This document shows, one piece after another, positions 57,745 through 64,000 of a stretch of DNA of 64,000 bases. Location: NCBI GenBank assembly GCA_014898415.1, contig RCTD01000001.1:2666001-2730000 (forward strand). Reading direction: 5' to 3'. Under the pieces are notes generated by a model. That model worked only from the letters and a program-made list of their open reading frames with translations. It made no database searches and was not told the origin of the DNA. The stretch comes from Stromatinia cepivora. Taxonomy: Eukaryota; Ascomycota; Leotiomycetes; Helotiales; Sclerotiniaceae. The stretch's first letter is position 1. Every line of letters begins with the position of its first letter. A program made the translations under genes and the position numbers.

Positions 57745-60700
57745 ATGGCTGCAACGAATGAGGTTATTCCTACTTCTGGTAAGCACTTTGAGCAACTCAA
57801 AACACTTTGAGCACCTTCTAAAATTTATATTTACGCAAAAAATTCTTCAATTGATCTTTTCAATTCAATGTGTGCCCTATTGTTAGTCATCTACTGACAT
57901 TCAATGTATTCAGAAAACCCTTCGGATGTTTCAAGCAGCTCGCAAAAGCTTGCCACTGAAGAAACTGCCTTAGCTAATGGCGTTGACCATGAAGAGGAAG
58001 ATAGTGGGGAAGTGGGCGGTGAAGGTAGGATGAGTTGGCAGTTTAAAAAATTCATGTAGAGTTTATGCTAATGCGAGAGCAAAGTCTTTCAATTGACCGT
58101 GGTCCTTCCCCGCGAGCCCCATAAAATTCAAATCATTGTGAGTGACCCCTCACCATACTTATTGGCTCAATGCTCAAATAGCTAGGTTTCTTCTCAAGAA
58201 GCCATACACGATGTTCGTCAATCAATAATCGAGCTTCCCGGAACCTTCCAGTACTCATGTTTCCATCTCGAGCATAAAGGGGAGAGAATAAACGACTTCG
58301 TTCAGATTTCCGAGGTCCCCGACTTGACGGCAGATTCAGAAATACACTTGGTCGAAGATCCATATACAGAGAAGGAAGCGAGGATACATATTGTTAGAGT
58401 TCGGGAGCTGATTGGTGCCGCCGGGGATCGTACCGATACCTTGAATGGTATTATCTCAGGAGTGTCACTGCTTGATTCAGTTACATCAGCGGAATCAACT
58501 CAAAATGGAACAAGCACGGCCCCGTCACATCCAATGGTTGGATTTGATTTCCAGGCTTCCGGCACTCTCTCAACACTCCTTCCAAAAGCACAAGAGGCAG
58601 GGCCAAAAACTATCAAGTCAATTTCAGTCTCTCCTTGGAACCCTCCACCTTACCATCTTAGGCAGAAGGGGCATCTGCTCTATTTACAGGTTACTACAAA
58701 CGAGGGGGAGCAATTCCAGATCACATCTCACGTATCTGGCTTTTACGTGAACAAATCTTCAACGGGAAAATTTGATCCATCCCCAAAATCTGCGCCAAAA
58801 GCCCATTCCGCGCACTCACTTTTAGCACTTCTTGGTGATTTGTCTCCATCATTTGAAGACTCTTTCAAGCGTCTTCAGGAGTACAACAATACCAAGGAAC
58901 CTTTGGCTACATTCCAAATCACGAACGCAACTCCCTCGAACCCATGGATTGTGCCATCAGCATCAGCCCCCCTTGTTGCGCACCAAGCTGATATCACGCG
59001 CACTCAAGAAAATTATCTCATAGCTGGTATTGAGAATAGCGAAACCTTGCGAGATTGGAATGAAGAATTCCAGTCTACTAGAGAGCTGCCAAAGGAAACT
59101 GTCCAGGATCGTGTCTTCCGGGAACGATTAACCTCGAAGTTATTCGCCGATTATAATGATGCCGCTGCTCGTGGTGCGATCCTGGTTGCTAGAGGTGAAA
59201 TAGCCCCTCTCAACCCAACTGAAGGCAAAGATGCTCAAATTTTCGTTTACAATAACGTTTTCTTCTCCTTTGGAGCCGACGGAGTGGGCACCTTCGCCTC
59301 GGAGGGTGGCGATGAGGCCGCTAGAGCAGCTGTAGGCAAGGATGTTATGGGAGTTCGCATGGTTAACCAATTGGATATTGACGGCCTTTTTACACCAGGA
59401 ACCGTAGTTGTTGACTACCTTGGAAAGCGTATTGTCGGACAAAGTATTGTGCCAGGGATCTTCAAACAACGTGACCCAGGCGAGAACCAAATCGATTATG
59501 GCGCTGTGGATGGCAAGGACATCGTCGCATCGGATGAGAAGTTTGTGTCTGTTTTTGAGAAGCTTTCCAAGGCCTTGAAAGTAAAAAAGCATGCTGTTTG
59601 GGACAAAGATGGAAAGCGTCATGACCTCGAAGGAAGTATTGAAACCAAGGGTCTTCTAGGTACTGACGGAAGAAAATACGTTCTTGACTTGTATAGGGTT
59701 ACGCCATTGGATATTACTTGGATGGAGGAGGTTGGTACCGCACTCGATAGCCCCAAGGAAGCCGATGCAGCAAGTGAATCTGCATATCCACATCGCATGA
59801 CAGTCATCCGACCTGAACTAGTCGAATCTTACTGGAAGGTCAAGATGCGTGAATGGGTAAACGGTGAACTGGAACGTAAGCGCCAAGCGCAGAAGGCAAT
59901 TGAGCCTACTTCCGAAGAGAAGGAAACTGAAGCTGTAGCTGAGGCATCTGAGCCAGCTAAAAGCGAGGAGCCAACTGAGAACGGCGAATTGGCCAAGAAA
60001 GCAGACGAGTCGGACAAAGACGCCGAACCCAGCAAGCCTGCAGCCGATCAAGAAAGAATTGATATTGGTGATTTCAAGTTTGCATTGAATCCGGATGCTT
60101 TTAGTGGTCAACAGCCACAGACCGATGAGGAAAAGGCCGAATTTGCTGAGGATGAACAGCAAGTGCGACTAGTTTGTGAATTCCTTCACAAGACAGTGTT
60201 ACCCGAACTTGTGAATGATCTCAAGGAAGGTGATGTTGGATTCCCTATGGATGGTCAATCTTTGAGCAGACTCCTTCATAAGCGTGGTATCAACATCCGA
60301 TACCTTGGTCAAGTTGCAACTCTTGCGGATGGAAAGAGACTCGAATCTCTCCGCATCTTAGCCGTCCAGGAGATGGTGTCAAGAGCATTCAAGCATGTCG
60401 CTGGCAACTATCTCCGTTACCTTCCTATTCCTCTGACAAGCTCATGTATTGCTCATCTCCTCAATTGCTTGCTTGGCACAGATTTGAACGCAGCTCCAAA
60501 ACCAGACGTGGATGAGGCCATGGCTGCGCTTTATCCTGACGCAGATTTGAAATTCAAAGAAGTCTCTCCCGAAAGCCTCAAACAAGAGATTGAAGCTCAG
60601 GTTTTACGTCGCTTCCGTTACACACTCGACTCTACTTGGACCGCGACTATCAAACATTTGCAACTTCTCCGCGAAGTCTCCCTGAAGCTTGGTATTCAAT

Positions 60701-61923
60701 TGGAGATGAAACCTTACCATTTCACAAAACAGTCGCAAACTGAAGCTGCAGCGACTCCACCAACGACGAATGGCGAGGTCACAAAGGATGCGGCCTCTAC
60801 TGGAAAGAGCACCAATGGCAAAAAGAAGAAGAAGAATGTTCGTGAAGGTTCTCCTGCATCTATTACGTCAGTGAATGCTTCATCTCCCGTCACCTTCAAC
60901 CCAGATGATATCCTCAACACTGTACCAGTCATCAAAGAGGCATCTCCAAGGAGTTCGCTTGCAGAAGAAGCTTTGGAAGCTGGACGTATCTCCCTTCTTC
61001 AAGACCAAAAGAAGCTAGGACAGGAGCTATTGTTAGAATCTTTGTCACTGCACGAACAAATTTATGGCATTCTTCACCCTGAGGTGGCGAGAGTATACAA
61101 CTCGTTATCAATGCTCTATTACCAACTAGACGAGAAGGAGGCTGCTATGGAACTTGCCCGTAAAGCTGTCATTGTTTCCGAGAGAACATTAGGTGTTGAT
61201 AATGCCGAGACACTCTTGAACTATCTCAATCTTGGACTCATTGCACATGCAAGTGGAGAGACAAAGCTGGCTCTTACTTACATCAAGCACGCTTTAGATT
61301 TGTGGAAAATTGTCTATGGTCCAAACCATCCTGACTCTATCACCACAATTAACAATGCCGCTGTCATGCTGCAACATTTGAAGGAATACCATGATTCTCG
61401 CACTTGGTTCGAGGCATCTCTAAAAATTTGCGAGGAGGTGTACGGAAAGCACTCTATTAATGCTGCAACTCTACTTTTCCAATTGGCTCAGGCTTTGGCA
61501 TTGGACCAAGACTCCAAGTCTGCTGTCAATCGTATGCGTGAGTCGTACAATATCTTCCTTACCGAATTAGGTGCGGAAGACAAGAACACCAAGGAAGCAG
61601 AGAAATGGCTTGAACAGCTCACCCAAAATGCTGTGTCAATTGCTAAACACGCCAAGGATGTTCAAGCTCGAAGAAACCGAGCCGGTATTCGAGTCTCTCC
61701 TCGTGTCACCCTCGGACAGACTCAACTCCAGCCCCAAGTTGGTCAAACCGCCGAGGCTGCAGCTGGCCGAGAGTCTCGCTCATCCAGAGGACTCGATTCG
61801 CGAAGTATTGATGAGCTTCTCAAGTTCATCGAAGGAAGCGATCAAGCCAACAAAAACACGAAACGACCTGGACGTAGCAACCCAAAAAGACGAGGTGGTG
61901 CTGCGGCCGCTGCTGGTAAATAA
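57745..61923 (+). CDS. CLU1: Clustered mitochondria protein CLU1/TIF31
   Basis: Four exons: 57745-57778, 57914-58024, 58085-58137 and 58186-61923, giving 1,311 aa, the usual family length. Small exons 1-3 (34, 111 and 53 nt) rebuild the N-terminus; exon 3 to exon 4 reads QLTVVLPREPHKIQIIV then SSQEAIHDVRQ and SIIELPGTFQY, the CLU N-terminal ubiquitin-like domain. The CLU domain follows (about 340-600), then an acidic Lys/Glu linker and the eIF3-p135-type domain (about 640-850, FPMDGQSLSRLLHKRGINIRY). Tetratricopeptide repeats lie at about 1000-1190 (HPEVARVYNSLSMLYYQLDE, LNYLNLGLIAHASGETKLAL, FQLAQALALD). The protein binds mRNAs for mitochondrial proteins and keeps mitochondria distributed. 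No break seen. Confidence 0.95.
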
Positions 61924-62790
61924 GGCATGGGGTCGGAGTACAAAATTTAAAGATTAGCATTGGGCGGCGTAAGAGTTATCACGATTCACTTCTTCAACCA
62001 ATGTATCAACACTCAATTCTCAATTGCCACTTTCCCTTATTTGGCTGCGGAATTGGCCTGTTAGCACTTGCGTGTCTACGTTTTACGACCCAGAATCGAT
62101 GTATAAACGACATGGCCCATGGGATGATAGGGGTTATGGATGACTATACATTCGTAGATCGTGATTTAAGGCGCATCACGGAACAAAAAAAGACATCTTC
62201 TCTCCCTCAGTAAATAGACGTTGAACGACCGAATATTTTTTGCATGTGGTGATTCTCGAAATTGGTATATGACATACTAAGTACCTACATGTAGATAGAT
62301 ACCTACATATGATAATGTACATAAAGTGTGACGATTTATATGTGATTTACATATTAATATGATTGAGCCAAAATTTATAGACTTAATGATATTCATATCG
62401 GTAAATAGATGATTTTTTGTTTGCTTGACTTGAGTCTCGAGTCAGGAAGGAAATGATCTTGTGATGACAACTTGGGGTGAGATTTCAACAAGTTCCGGTT
62501 GAACTAAAAACCGTCACCGCCTTGCCTGCAGGTTTCCGGGCTCCCCTTCCCTTGGGCTCCTGATCAGTGCCCCAATAGATAACGAGACAAAGAAGTAAAC
62601 ATCAACCGCGGATTATACAACTACATCAGATTCGATTGCGATTCTCATTAAACACAATCTCACCGCAAAACCAGCGCGATAACTCTGTGGATGATATTCT
62701 CCGAGTAGTTATAATTTGGTTAACATAGATGGTTACTGGGACCTAGATACACATACTCACCCGCCCTTCTGTTCATCACTAACCATCAAG
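61924..62790. other. Spacer between CLU1 and the transporter gene
   Basis: 867 bp holding the CLU1 3' UTR and the transporter promoter. ACCTACAT/GTAGATAG runs at 62280-62310 only. No gene. Confidence 0.5.
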
Positions 62791-64000
62791 ATGGCTATCA
62801 CTCCGAAGGTCCTCATACCGTTCCTGGTGGCTATGATGTTGGTGACTGGTGTGTGCAATACACTTCTCACAAAATACCAAGTCAGTATATCATCCACATC
62901 CACACCTTTTATCTGCTAATAATAATCTAGGACAATGTTTGCGTCCGGAATTGCGACGACCCCGATCCTAAGAAACGAGCACTATTTGAGCAACCAGTCA
63001 TACAGACGGCTCAAATGTTTGTCGGAGAGATGGGCTGCTGGCTCTTTGTCGGCGCATTTTCTCTTTATCGCCGCTATGTCGCAAAGAACCCAAAGCCCGA
63101 AGAGGATGGTTATGAAGCAGTCAATACACATGAAGGAGAAGCCGCGGATAACGATGGTGCGAGTATCATGTCAAGCTCTACTACAAAGGCATTGGCAATG
63201 AACGTGGAGGATAGAATACTGTTGACGGGGTGGAGAGTGTTACTGTTAGCCTTGCCGGCTATCTGTGATATCTGTGGAACGACTTTGAGTGAGTAACCCG
63301 CATTCCAGGTGATTCAGTCGTTTGCATTCGGGGGCAACACACGGGAAATCACCATCATGTTGCTAACATCAATTCCTAGTGAACGTCGGTCTTTTGTTTG
63401 TAGTGCCCTCGATTTACCAAATGACTCGAGGGGCTTTGGTACTCTTTGTTGGGGTCTTCAGTGTAGTCTTTCTGAAAAGAAGACTTCACTTATTTCAATG
63501 GTTCGCTTTGGTGACTGTTGTCCTTGGAGTCGCTATTGTTGGTATGGCCGGGGCCCTTTACAAGGATGACAAAGCTGCACCGTCCTCAATAGCGCTCGCC
63601 CATGAAGCACTCAAACTAGCAGCCAGGGAAGCTAGAACGCCAGAAGCCCTGCGCGCCATAATTGGTGTGTTTCTGATAGCTGGCGCCCAGATCTTTACTG
63701 CTTCTCAATTTGTCTTGGAGGAATACATTCTAGAAAATTATGCCCTGGAACCCCTTAAAGTTGTTGGCTGGGAAGGCCTTTTCGGGTTTGGGGTCACGGT
63801 TATCGGTATGGTCATTCTCCACCTTGCAGTCGGTAGAACTGCAGCGGGAAGATATGGATACTTTGATCTTGTTGAGGGATGGAGACAAGTTACGCATTAC
63901 AAAGCCATTCGGGTTTCAAGTGTACTTATTATGATCAGCATTGGGTAAGCCTCCTCTGTATCTACCTAATATTTCTAGCTAACTCGTTCAGTGGCTTCAA
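62791..64000 (+). CDS. SLC35F6-like drug/metabolite-superfamily transporter, 5' part
   Basis: Exons 62791-62880, 62931-63288, 63380-63944 and 63992 to beyond the right edge; about 340 residues are visible. Introns have GT-AG ends (gtcagt...ctag, gtgagt...ctag, gtaagc...ttcag). The first helix carries VCNTLLTKYQ, then DNVCVRNC and FEQPVIQTAQMFVGEMGCW, which are SLC35F6/C2orf18 family signatures. ICDICGTTL then MNVGLLFVVPSIYQMTRGA is the next conserved helix pair, and RRLHLFQWFALVTVVLGV and FLIAGAQIFTASQFVLEEY follow. The family has ten helices and sits in lysosomal, vacuolar or plasma membranes; substrate is unknown. A Glu-rich cytosolic loop (about 85-115) is between helices 2 and 3. The 3' end is outside the window. 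Confidence 0.88.

Noticed and set aside
1..64000. CRISPR arrays, rRNA operons, biosynthetic clusters, telomeric repeats
   Set aside because: None seen; the tandem repeats present have no spacer/repeat structure and no TTAGGG arrays occur.

Overview
The window looks like nuclear DNA of a filamentous ascomycete, most likely a Leotiomycete of the Botrytis/Sclerotinia type (taxon inferred from protein flavour and gene style, not searched). The genes have short GT-AG introns of about 48-190 bp with CTAAC/CTGAC-type branch sites, AT-rich spacers, no operons, and clear fungal orthologues. Splice junctions and starts below were placed by eye by joining reading frames. ATG starts were preferred where the longest frame opens at a TTG or GTG codon.

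Layout. 1-668 is the 3' end of the splicing factor gene RSE1. 904-8041 (minus) holds an intracellular zinc-finger/LysM/UBA-like protein and a 1,472-aa ankyrin and coiled-coil protein like the Set3-complex subunit Hos4. 9810-13524 holds an ALKBH6-type dioxygenase, a polyprenol reductase and the DRG1-type GTPase Rbg1. A 5.7-kb gene-free stretch then precedes a CENP-B-type helix-turn-helix regulator (19273-21172). A PXA-domain protein with a 971-bp intron lies at 22461-25246. 25.2-30.6 kb is accessory-looking: a decayed minus-strand coding relic, a minisatellite and AT-rich DNA. MTW1 (kinetochore) is at 30617-31719, followed by a 3.8-kb spacer with a 19-bp tandem array.

35523-38654 has two membrane proteins: a Pth11/rhodopsin-type seven-helix protein (plus) and an unknown multi-pass protein (minus). 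39665-44164 is a divergent pair, TFIIIC subunit TFC4 and tRNA-splicing endonuclease subunit SEN15, both in tRNA biogenesis. A Yippee protein (45552-46002), an AT-rich island, a ferric reductase (47977-49922), a 4.6-kb spacer, an unknown 865-aa nuclear-looking protein, CLU1/TIF31 and the 5' part of an SLC35F6-like transporter complete the window.

Most genes are housekeeping (splicing, tRNA production and processing, translation-associated GTPase, dolichol synthesis, kinetochore, mitochondrial distribution). I see no biosynthetic cluster, defence island, intact transposon, rRNA or convincing tRNA gene. The best leads are the zinc-finger/LysM/UBA-like protein, an over-represented intergenic 9-mer (TACGGAGTA), several 21-22-nt micro-exons, the TFC4/SEN15 shared promoter, and the degenerate repeat region at 26.7-28.9 kb. 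No convincing wholly new system is visible.
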